A stretch of DNA of 28,270 nucleotides, taken from positions 1 through 28,270 of the forward strand of contig NCSJ02000462.1 in NCBI GenBank assembly GCA_002812745.2, in the 5' to 3' direction. The stretch is from Scytalidium lignicola (lineage: Eukaryota; Ascomycota; Leotiomycetes). This document shows positions 20,471 to 28,270 of this stretch, piece by piece; within the stretch, counting starts at the first letter, position 1, and the number at the start of each line of letters is the position of its first letter. The notes below the pieces were generated by a model. That model did no database searches, had not been told where the DNA came from, and saw only the letters and a program-made list of their open reading frames with translations. A program made the translations under genes and the position numbers.

Positions 20471-20582
20471 ACTATCAAAACGCTTATCTCCTGACAATAT
20501 TGTTCTAGAAGAAAAAGGAAGATCACAAAAATACTAAGAAGTATTAGACTTAGGAGATCATATAACCAGGTACAACATTAAA

Positions 20583-21000
20583 ATGTCTTCTTGTGATTTC
20601 TATGCTCAAAACAGTTTGACTTACTTGATAGTTTCTGAATTCAACTGTTATAGTAAGTATATTTGACAAAGGTATAAGTACAAGAACAAGGGTATTCCTG
20701 TAACTTCTTAGGAAACCCTTGATAAGGAGGAGGCTTGTCTTGAGGCTGAGGAGGAAAAGGCTACTTAGGCTATAACTAAGAACATAACTTGTCTTGCTTG
20801 CCTTCACAAACAGAAAAAGTTCCTTTGTAAGTATACTAGTGAAATAATCCACTACAGACTTTCCTCTTTAGATAAGTTAAAGGCTATAAAAGAGAAAGAG
20901 AAGCAAGAGAAGCAATTTGAAGAGTTGTATTCTGTCTTTGCAAGCAAGGCTTCTTCTTCTGTTGTTAACCTCTTCTTCTCTGACCTTGTAATTCTATCTC
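20583..21000 (+). pseudogene. RIP-damaged transposon-associated ORF with N-terminal Cys motif and coiled coil
   Basis: Reading from the ATG at 20583 there are at least three in-frame stops (TGA, TAG, TAG), each explicable by a C-to-T or G-to-A change. The translation keeps an SCDFYAQNSLT-like start that resembles a decayed Cys-x-x-Cys zinc-binding segment. After it come an EEACLEAEEEKA coiled-coil stretch, CLACLHKQKKFL and LSSLDKLKAIKEKEKQEKQ. From memory, fungal LTR elements often lie beside a gene encoding a small Cys-rich protein whose coiled coil has an arginine-rich LARLRKQ then SLDELE pattern. This looks like a decayed copy in which Arg codons became Cys or stop. Its function is unknown even in intact copies. 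Confidence 0.5.
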
Positions 21001-21019
21001 CTAGAAATCTATTCTAGGA

Positions 21020-21985
21020 TAAGTTTAGTAATATACTTCTAGTAACTTTTTATAGCTTATAAGATTAGAAGTAAGTTCTTATCCATTCTCATTTTCTAAA
21101 TATCTTATCTATTTAACTAAGTATTACAATTTCTTATAATATATCTTATGACTAATGATTTTCTTAACTTCATATTCCTTTTTCAGGTTAACTTCTTTTA
21201 ACATTAGTATTTAGGCATTTTCAGATATTAATTCAAGAAGTAAAACATAGAAAACAGAATATATCTTAACTGTTGTTAATAACTTTAATTTATAAGTTAA
21301 AGGTTTATAAACTTCTTTAATTTTATATAGTCTTATTTTTACCTAATCTAGTTTATCATTTAGTCTTGTTGTTTTAATGTTTTTTCTAAGAAGATAAACT
21401 TTATCCCCTTTTTTATATGTTGGTTCTATCAAGTGTTTATGATCATAGTATTTCTTTATTCTTTCTTTTGTATATTAAAGTGAATTTCTAATCTTTTCTT
21501 GTATATCTTCTATTTACTTTGTATAGATCTCTACTAATTCACTTGTAAATTCCAATTCTAGTCTAGTGTAGAACTCTTTTAATTCTTGTTTATAATTCAT
21601 ATAGAATAAAGTAATCTTAATTGATTTATATAATACACTATTATACAACATTTCTGCTATTAACAAATAATCAACTTAATTATCCTGATTATAATTAACA
21701 TAATATCTTAAGTATCCTTCTAATTATATATTCAAATGTTTTGTTTGTCCATTAGTTTGTAAATGCTATACTATTAACAATTTCCTTTTAACTCTTATTC
21801 TTATTGTTAATGTTTCTTAAAACTTGGATATGAATTGTATATTTCTATTAAAGATTATTTGTTTTAATACTTTTTATTAAGATATTACTCTTCTTAAGAA
21901 TATATTAGCTATCTCTTTTACTCCTCAAGTCTCCTTGAATAGTTTAAAGATTATAAACTTGGTATAATGTTNCAGTTATTACAAA
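21020..21985 (-). pseudogene. Ty3/gypsy integrase-chromodomain relic, RIP-degraded
   Basis: The minus strand reads, from high to low coordinates, as a decayed gypsy pol C-terminus. In order: an integrase core piece (KEIANIFLRRVIS then RNIQFISKF), the HLQTNGQTKHLN block corresponding to the canonical HPQTDGQTE motif, YLRYYVNYNQDN, a KKYYDHKH-EPTYKKGDKVYLL segment, KIYSVFYVLLLE (canonical IHPVFHVSLL) and a chromodomain remnant, EYEVKKIISHK then YLVK-IRYLENENG. Many stops interrupt it, mostly TAA and TAG where Gln or Trp is expected. That pattern, with extreme AT content, points to RIP. Reverse transcriptase and gag are not recognisable. Two ambiguous bases fall near the right end (about 21972 and 22007). 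Confidence 0.72.
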
Positions 21986-22009
21986 GATAAAGTTATACTT
22001 AACTTTNGT

Positions 22010-22976
22010 TGTATGATCTGTGGAAACTAGTAATTTCACAATAAAATCTTAATATATTACTTTATTATTTCACAATATTTTATGCAATATAATGCAAATC
22101 ACGTAAATGGGTTTAATAAAGTGCTAGTGGGTACTTACCTCCTACTTAGCCTTAGGTTTTCTGGGGTTTGAGGTTTTTTTAAAAGTCAAAACCCACCCAC
22201 TGGGTCCCCATGGGGTGGGTACCCAGTAGGTTTTGGGGCCCTATTCCTCACTCTAGCTAAAATTGAAAAGTCGATCCTCAGCACCCGTTTGAGCAATGTC
22301 TCGACGTGTTATATTTAAAAGTTACTAACACCATTCACCAATTGCAGCGAATTCAGTTTGAAAAATTTGTCAATTACACTAGTTGCATAGTTGTGCAAAA
22401 GGTATGTAGCTGGTGCGCAAAGATACGTGAAAGAAGCAATCGGTTTCGGCTAATCCTCAGGGAACATGTCAATATAATAGAATTGTTCGACCGGCCATAG
22501 CGGCCATGATAGTGGCAGCCCCATTAGAAGTCAAGGAAGTCAGGTTATATAATGCCATGTGGTATACGTCTATTGTAACTTACATTTACAACTACTGGAA
22601 TATATACAAGAATCATCCTCATCACTGCCTGATCCCTAACATTTAGAAGCACAGTAATCTCGCTACAACAAGCGGACAGCTATCTGAGTGATCACACAGT
22701 CAGATCTTGGAATCGCAATAATAAATCTCATGCGTGATAATGCAGCCATGATATCAATTCTGCACAAAGCTGTACCTCTAATTGCTGATGCAGATACTAC
22801 ATATTGAGGTAAGACTTGCAATCTAACTCTCTGTAGGGAGAGAACACTATCAACAGTACGTCACTCTTTACAATGGATTTTAACAAGGTCAAGTCGTTGC
22901 ACTTCTCCCTTTTTTCAAAACATTGTTCTACATATAACTTCCAAAGCAATTTCTAAATAAAATTCCATGGAACAGT
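22010..22976. other. Intergenic region between the gypsy relic and the dehydrogenase gene
   Basis: No gene is supported; a 64-codon frame at 22306-22500 has no resemblance. A G/C-rich stretch at 22120-22250 contains a hairpin, ACTGGGT-CCCCATGGGG-TGGGT-ACCCAGT (22199-22227), and may be an LTR fragment. Around 22545-22643, TATATAATG followed by sequence ending CCTGATCCCTAACA is also LTR-like. The 3' end of the dehydrogenase gene lies at the right edge. Confidence 0.35.
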
Positions 22977-23873
22977 CTATTGTCCAGTCATCCCGCCACT
23001 CACCGAGATATATTGTCCAGTTATCCACCGACTTTTCTCATTGACAACCAACAGTACAGCATCCGCAATATCCTCCGTTGTACCAATCCTCTTAGCTGCT
23101 CGTGTGAATGCTAAGTTTAATTCATTTGCCGTGTCCATGTTCTCGGCGGGACTGATTTCCGTAGCCACCGAGCCAGGAGCAATTGAGTTGACGGTTATGC
23201 CTTTGCTTACTCCGAACTGCAAAAGTATGAGTCAATGCATGTCAAGGGAAGGAAACAATTACTCACTTCTTTCGCCCATGCATAGGACAGGCTGTCCATT
23301 GCGGCCTTAGATGCTCCATATATAGGGGAAATATCCATTCCCATTTTGCTAGCGACAGAGGATATATTGATGATGCGGCCACCTGGAGGCATGTGCTGCA
23401 TAACAGCTTGGGTGAGGAAAATCGTGCCAAAGACGTTGACAGTGAAGATTGATTTGACGTCATCTTTGCTTACATCAAGACTTGTGTGAGCAGTGATTAT
23501 ACCCGCATTGTTCACTGGTGAGTGTGAAGTAAGTCTCCAGGCCCAAATTCGTTTCTCTTTGCAAATAGTTTCACGTACCAAGAATATCAATGTGATCTGT
23601 GTCAAAACCTTTAAGTGTTTCGGAGACAAGGCGTTGTCCATCTTCTGGACTGTCAACGCTTGCTTTGACGACAATAGCTCTCCCCCCGGATTCCTGGATC
23701 TTTTTGGCTACAGCGGCAGCCCGAGAAGCAGAGGAATCGGATACGTAGTTAATGGTCACGGCCGCACCGTTGCGTGCAAGAGCATTGGCGATAGCAGCAC
23801 CAATGCCATTTTCACGCCCAGATCCTGTGATGATGGCGACTTTGCCGGCAAGGGAGAGGGTATCAGGCGCCAT
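22977..23873 (-). CDS. Short-chain dehydrogenase/reductase (classical SDR, 3-oxoacyl-ACP reductase-like)
   Basis: Three exons: 23873-23579, 23514-23267 and 23216-22977, with introns of 64 and 50 nt. The spliced frame is 783 nt, or 260 residues, a normal length for a classical SDR. The nucleotide-binding motif is TGSGRENGIG (16-25). NNAG (100-103) is restored exactly across the first splice. The catalytic set is complete: Asn125, Ser151 in NISS, Tyr164 and Lys168 in YGASK. The second splice restores AWAKEFGVSKGITVNSIAPG, the usual post-catalytic segment ending in a PG motif. The C-terminus GQYISVSGGMTG is typical. It should carry out NAD(P)-dependent oxidation or reduction of a hydroxyl or carbonyl group; the basic residue in the glycine loop would fit NADP but does not prove it. 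The substrate is unknown. Confidence 0.92.
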
Positions 23874-24715
23874 GACTAGAATCGAGATGAGCAAATATGA
23901 AGAAACTGGTGAGAGTAATCGAAGTGAGCCGATTATGTGTGAACGCCTGGTAGTAAAATATGTCTGAAAAAGCTGTATAATAATAAGTTGACAGAAAATA
24001 GGAGATCAACAAAGCCTTTATACCTTCGTTGTCCATTCTCTACCATGGAGGAGGACGGATCATCCAGATGCCACGCCGGCATGATAAAAGTAAACCCCGC
24101 AATAGTTGCTATATCGAGGAAATATGAAACTTTGACTTGGAATAACAGTTTAGCAGTTTAAGGACATACAGGGAAGACTAAAACACTGATGTACTTTGAA
24201 GGAACGGCAACAATTGCCATATTAAGGAAATGTGAAGTCTCAACTTGGAATAGCATGTTTAATAATGTTTAATAATGTTGAGGTTTAAACAAGAAAAATA
24301 CTAGTATACTTTGATAGAACGGCGATGGCCTATGAATTATGAGGATGCTTACAAACTCGTCTATCCCATGCTCGCACTATTCCCAAATTGGACAATGATA
24401 TGGACGAAAGTAGTTAGTTCAGTTTCGCTTTGCCCTTCGCGTTGTGATTCTAACTGCTAAATGGCTCACCTTTCTTTTTACATTTACCGACATATAGCAG
24501 CCTGAATGCTTAGAAATCCTCAGCTGATTTCTCAGTTTCTCAAAAATCCATGAGTTCCTCCGATCAGACCTTCGATCCTCATGTAAGCGAGCTGAAGCGA
24601 GAAACAGAGGAAAAAATCTTAGCGGTGAGTTAGAATGAGTAGGAAAAGAGGAAGCCAATACTATTATGAATGCAGGGATGCTGATATTCACTGGAACTTC
24701 ATAATTGTTAATCTC
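23874..24715. promoter_or_regulatory. Region upstream of the dehydrogenase gene, containing an imperfect tandem duplication
   Basis: This stretch lies 5' of the dehydrogenase and 3' of the transcription-factor-like gene. Two diverged copies of a block of about 110-120 bp run from 24100 to 24207 and from about 24208 to 24330. They share the words TTGCTATAT/TTGCCATAT, GAGGAAATATGAA/AAGGAAATGTGAA, ACTTGGAATA, and TACTTTGA followed by GAACGGC. An 11-bp GTTTAATAAT unit is repeated inside copy 2. The minus-strand frame at 24419-24691 has no recognisable relatives. Confidence 0.5.
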
Positions 24716-26466
24716 CTACGAGTCGAGTGCAAGTTGGAAATCCAACAACTCCATCCCAAGTATATTTGCGGCTTCGTCCAGCAATTCGTCAATCCAAATC
24801 AACTCCTTCAACATTTTGAGCGCATCATCCCACCCTGCCAAACCCAATGAAGCCATTGCCACAGATATTTGGCTCACGTACCAAGACCGATCTCCCTCTT
24901 CCGCGAGGGCGGAGACTGTGAGCACCCAAAGAGCCAGATCCATAAACGAAGACCAATTCACTGCAATATCGGTAATAAGCCGGGCGAGCCGAACCTCGTT
25001 CTCGGGAACGCCACTTGGAAATACACCACATTTCTCCTTCACCAGGCCGAAAAAGAGCAAGGACGTCAATCGCAGTATTTCGCGGATGATCAATCCAGAA
25101 GAACTCATGTTGATCTCGGCTGCTACGGCGTAACGGGACATGGAAAGAAATTTATGAGCCACTGGATAAACGTTGATGGGATTAAAGAATTCTCCATGAC
25201 ACAGCAAATTCTTCTTCTTCTGATTGTTAACATAACCAGTGAGACTCGCAAGTGAAGTAAGACCATCACTAATGTCCCACAGGTCGGGAAATTTAGTATT
25301 CCATTTCTGGGAGAAAAAAATGATCCGGGGTGAGCGATGTGGTTCCGGGTCTGCAAGCGCACAATTCGGTATAGGGAAGCGAGGAATAGTGTCCTGAATA
25401 AGAGACCCAGTAACATCAACCCTGTGTTTCGTTAGCTTTACAGAAATACTTTTAGTAATGGAACACGATGTTACCAAAAAGCCGTCACTTGTAAGATGTG
25501 CGATGTTTGAAGTGACTCTATACCACCTCGAAGTTCGAGTACCTTCTGCAAACCATTCATGTGTAGCTGCCATCTTTCCCAATTGCCGACAGTATTCTGC
25601 ACTTATATAAGCTGTGGTTATACATTTCAAGCACTGAGTGTTCTCACATCGAGACAAGCAAATCCAAGAATTGTGCCTACGACACCATCGCTGGTACTGT
25701 CAACAGGGTCTTGGAGCCTTTCGCTTATGGTGTGAGCAGCAGTTGTATAATAATTTATCGACTCAGTCGTTTCCCCAGCAGCTTGGTTACATTTTTGTGC
25801 AAGGGTAAGAGAAGCAGAGGATAAAGTGAGGTGGAAAGCGCTGGTGTCTGACATGCCTATAGTTATCCATATAGCTCTCATGGGGTGGTGTTGCAGTTCA
25901 CCGACCTGCTGAGCTAATTCTCTTTTTTAGCTACTGATATCAAAGGGATCAAGTTTGAAAAGATATAGCATACAATAATCAAGCAGTTGTACTGTTCGCG
26001 AGTTCGGCTCGACCGGATAAGGAGCAAACGGATTGAGCCCTCGACCAGCACCAAGTGGCCTAAGGAAAGCCAGAGAATTAAAGTTCGTATTGAGCGATTC
26101 AGGAGACTTGTCCTGTTCAATGACAGGCGGATTTTCGCTAGAAACATCCACAGTGTCGGCTTGCTGCCATTGCTGCTCGCTACGTTGCTGTGGTGCACTA
26201 GGATTGTAAGGTACGCTGGAACGGGGGACCACAGCCTTATTAGGTGTTGTTTGGACAATCAAGCGCTTAAATTGAGAATTCTGACGTGTATTTTTTGCTC
26301 GATTGGCATCTCTCTTCGCGTGCCTGCGGATGGTGATTTGCTTTGTCGGATTTTTTATATCGTCTGGATTGGTAATCGAAACGAACAAGAATTTGGGTGA
26401 CTTCTTCACCGGGACATTGGCAACGAATGTAGGCGATATTGAACCGAAGTCTTTCAAGGTCAGCAT
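24716..26466 (-). CDS. Fungal-specific transcription factor domain protein (Fungal_trans_2/DUF3468 type), no Zn2Cys6 cluster seen
   Basis: Preferred model: exons 26466-25974, 25913-25648, 25596-25475 and 25421-24716, with introns of 60, 51 and 53 nt. The spliced frame is 1587 nt, or 528 residues. The N-terminus has FLFVSITNPDD followed by ITIRRHAKRDANRAKN, matching the short FxFV-(x)n-IRRHVMRD-like segment that opens many fungal proteins of this class. The middle has MSDTSAFHLTL, INYYTTAAHTISERL and ERWQLHMNGLQKVLELRGGI (created by the second splice). Then come WVDVTGS (third splice) and IPRFPIP. These fit the C-terminal domain of fungal regulators. No binuclear zinc cluster is encoded, so direct DNA binding is uncertain. 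Without the first intron, a TAA at 25929-25927 would interrupt the frame. That intron has a GTATGC donor, a CTAA branch-like site and a TAG acceptor, and it keeps phase. Target genes are unknown. Confidence 0.78.
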
Positions 26467-26962
26467 TATTAGCGGAATATATTCCAGCTCTTAATAAGGC
26501 AAAAACTTATTTGAGAATGGTATTGAAGTTACTTTTGGTGGATGAACAAGGGAGTAGCAAGCAGAGGGAGCGCCGGGATTGCGATGATCTATCGGGGCTA
26601 AATTTTAGTTCGCAAGAATATTATTTTAGCCGTATTTACGACTTTAAATTCTCTCGTCCGGTGAGACATGTCCCAAGCTAGCGACCGCATGCGAAACAGC
26701 TGCTTGCGAATAGCACGGAATGGATTAATAGCCATCAAAATCAGTCCTGAATTTCTCGGCCACTTGATATCGAGATTAGCTACTGCGGCCAAGTAGTATC
26801 AACGATCTGCGTTTAATAGTTCTATCAAGGGTAGAGCTAAATCAACAACTACCTCTAGTTAAATCGACAACCACCGCCGATAACAAGCATCCACGGATTA
26901 CAAATTAGTAAGAAAACACTTAATCTTTTGATGAACGCGCATTTTACGTGTTAAGTTTGCAA
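26467..26962. other. Region upstream of the transcription-factor-like gene
   Basis: It should contain the promoter of the minus-strand gene at 26466. A 64-codon minus-strand frame at 26598-26792 is open but matches nothing I recognise, so I do not call it. Confidence 0.4.
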
Positions 26963-27022
26963 TTCTTACTACTATTCTTATTACTATTCTTATCATTATT
27001 CTTACTATTATTCTTATTATTA
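26963..27022 (+). repeat. 12-bp minisatellite, five copies
   Basis: Five consecutive 12-bp units of the form TTCTTA-yTA-yTA differ only by single transitions (for example TTCTTACTACTA and TTCTTATTACTA). The tract lies in AT-rich non-coding DNA. Confidence 0.85.
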
Positions 27023-27111
27023 TTTGTATACCTTTTATAATAATAACAATTAAATTACATTCTTCATGTAATCTTACACCTTTTAAAGTTGTTTATACTG
27101 ATATTTAGACT

Positions 27112-27147
27112 AGCCGAATGGTTCAGACGAGCCGAATGGTTCAGACG
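27112..27147 (+). repeat. Perfect 18-bp tandem repeat, two copies
   Basis: The unit AGCCGAATGGTTCAGACG occurs at 27112-27129 and again directly at 27130-27147 with no mismatch. It is followed by a cluster of CTTTACAGT/ACTGTAAAG inverted words (27149-27240). Confidence 0.9.
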
Positions 27148-27398
27148 AGACTGTACAGTTTGAACTTTACAGTCTAGGTGCCTTACAGTCTAGACTAAAC
27201 TGTAAAGCATTTAGACGAGATTAGACTGTAAAGTAACTAGATTATAAGGTATTAAATTATAAAGCATTTAGATTGTACAATCTAAGATTATATAATTTAG
27301 TCTAGTTTAAACTGTTAGACTATATAAATTCAAATTTAAATTAAAACAATAAATATAATTATTTATTAATAAATTATTTATTAAATAAAAACAGTAAT

Positions 27399-27700
27399 TG
27401 TTAGTAGAATAGTGGTTACGTATATGTGATATTTATATGCTTTTGTAAGTTAGTCCCGATTAGGTAATGAGAACGAGCGAAGCTTTTACAGCTTTGCTCT
27501 TCTACTTTTAATTATACAACAATTATAGATTAGCATAATGAGTATATTACTGTTGGTAGAATAGTGGTTACGTACACGTGATATTCACGTGCCCCTGTAA
27601 GCTAGTCCTGATTAGTTAGTGGGAACAAGCGAAGCTCCTACAGCTTCGCTCTCCACCCCTAATCGTGGAACAACCATGGAATAGCACAACAGTATATTAC
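27399..27700 (+). repeat. Tandem duplication of about 150 bp with unequal RIP
   Basis: Copy 1 (27399-27550) and copy 2 (27551-27700) align along their whole length. Nearly all differences have C or G in copy 2 and T or A in copy 1; for example, CACGTGATATTCACGTG in copy 2 is TATGTGATATTTATATG in copy 1. Both copies begin TGTTrGTAGAATAGTGGTTACGTA, which resembles a tRNA D-arm/A-box, followed by a hairpin with a 5-nt loop. Copy 2 also has GAAGCT-CCTAC-AGCTTC as a hairpin. I see no complete tRNA fold, so this could be a tRNA-derived repeat rather than a tRNA gene. Confidence 0.75.
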
Positions 27701-27763
27701 GTATATTACGTACCGTACTATGTGCTACAAGTAAACTGACACTGATCAGTTTGTACATATAGA

Positions 27764-27962
27764 TCAGGAGATTATCGTTTAATTGGTAAGACATTCGGTG
27801 GTCCTCTTTTAAAGCTGAATCTCAGGAGATTATGACCTGTTCGGTAAGACATTCAGTGGTCCTCTTACAAAGTTGTAATTTACCCTAGTTAAAGAGGGAA
27901 ACAGTTATTCAATAATTATAGCTTGATCAGTAGAACGTTCAGCAGTCCCTTTTCATAGTTGT
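27764..27962 (+). repeat. Three related tRNA-like repeat units
   Basis: Unit A (27764-27821) and unit B (27822-27879) are direct tandem copies, period 58. They share TCAGGAGATTAT, GGTAAGACATTC-GTGGTCCTCTT and AAAG-TG-AAT. Unit C (about 27912-27962) is a more distant relative with TAGCTTGATCAGTAGAACGTTCAGCAGTCCCTTTT, whose first part resembles a tRNA A-box. No matching B-box or acceptor stem was found. Confidence 0.55.
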
Positions 27963-28179
27963 TGTTGTTGAACTTGTTTTTGCTAAAAACAACATGTTCA
28001 GTTGAACATCAAGCAGTTTACTTACAGAGTTATATAGTCAGCCAATTGACTAATTCTATTTGAAAAACTACTTTTCTACCTTTTATTTTCATTAATTTCT
28101 ATTCAAAAACTATTACTTTCTTTACATCTTTTATTTCAGACTAAAAATAACATATCAAGTTACCAGTGTTAGCAAAAAT

Positions 28180-28217
28180 ATTCAAACTATTCAAATAATT
28201 ATTTGAATAGTTTGAAT
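28180..28217. repeat. Perfect 38-bp AT-rich palindrome
   Basis: The 19 bases from 28180 are followed directly, without spacer, by their exact reverse complement (28199-28217), so the strand could fold into a 19-bp hairpin or the duplex into a cruciform. Related TTTGAATTTGAGTTGAAT words continue to the right edge of the window. Confidence 0.9.
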
Positions 28218-28270
28218 TTGAGTTGAATTTGAGTTGAATAGTGGATTTTAGTATTTGATTTGAATATTTG

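Noticed and set aside
20550..20852. Minus-strand 100-codon hydrophobic frame as a membrane protein
   Set aside because: It is the antisense of a RIP-damaged coiled-coil ORF; its hydrophobicity comes from AT-rich codons.
24825..25255. Additional frames on both strands within the transcription-factor gene
   Set aside because: All overlap the last long exon and have no resemblance to known proteins.
25927..25929. TAA in the transcription-factor-domain gene as a nonsense mutation
   Set aside because: A 60-nt segment with a GTATGC donor, a branch-like CTAA and a TAG acceptor removes it, keeps the phase and leaves a family-like join, so an intron is the simpler explanation.
4822..26466. A single biosynthetic or catabolic gene cluster spanning the window
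   Set aside because: The enzymes have unrelated generic families, no backbone synthase is present, and several kilobases of transposon remnants separate the two halves; nothing in the sequence ties them together.
27551..27625. A tRNA gene in the 150-bp repeat
   Set aside because: A D-arm-like start and a hairpin are present, but the loop lacks the usual residue 33 T and no acceptor stem or B-box pairs correctly.

Overview
The window is nuclear DNA of a filamentous ascomycete (Pezizomycotina; a leotiomycete is my guess, not shown). Genes are broken by 47-107 nt GT-AG introns. The families are typically fungal: a fungal-rhodopsin (PTH11-like) membrane protein, a maltose-type sugar permease, a DUF1868 protein, an SRR1-like protein and a fungal-specific transcription factor domain. 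Gene-bearing segments of ordinary base composition alternate with very AT-rich blocks holding transposon relics whose changes are mostly C-to-T and G-to-A, the pattern left by repeat-induced point mutation (RIP).

Layout. 1-1508: no gene. 1509-2932 (-): four-exon seven-helix membrane protein. 4822-6125 (+): secreted alpha/beta hydrolase with esterase-713-like catalytic spacing. 7012/7184-8185 (-): SRR1-like protein. About 8240-8829: AT-rich block. 8830-9603 (-): DUF1868 2H-phosphoesterase-like protein. 10443-12216 (+): sugar permease, four exons, with an in-frame TAG at codon 26. 12217-17291: transposon graveyard with at least three LTR-like pieces, AT-rich blocks and a GC-richer island with a 37-bp inverted repeat. 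17292-18312 (-): epoxide-hydrolase-like enzyme. 18817-20222: complete Tc1/mariner element with an open transposase, terminal inverted repeats and a TA target duplication. 20225-22010: LTR-like sequence, a RIP-damaged Cys-rich/coiled-coil ORF (+) and a RIP-damaged Ty3/gypsy integrase-chromodomain relic (-). 22977-23873 (-): short-chain dehydrogenase. 24716-26466 (-): fungal transcription-factor-domain protein. 26467-28270: AT-rich minisatellites, tandem duplications, tRNA-like repeats and a 38-bp perfect palindrome.

How the genes relate. I see no operon-like or clearly co-functional set. The hydrolases, sugar permease, dehydrogenase and transcription-factor protein would suit a catabolic or accessory region, but sequence alone does not link them in one pathway. 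The exon models were built by hand by joining reading frames across splice consensus sites. In every multi-exon gene the spliced length is a multiple of three and conserved motifs continue across the joins. I found no convincing new system. The points most worth checking are the permease stop codon, the intact Tc1/mariner copy among mutated relics, the convergent gypsy-relic arrangement, the asymmetric RIP between two tandem 150-bp copies, and the GC-richer inverted-repeat island.
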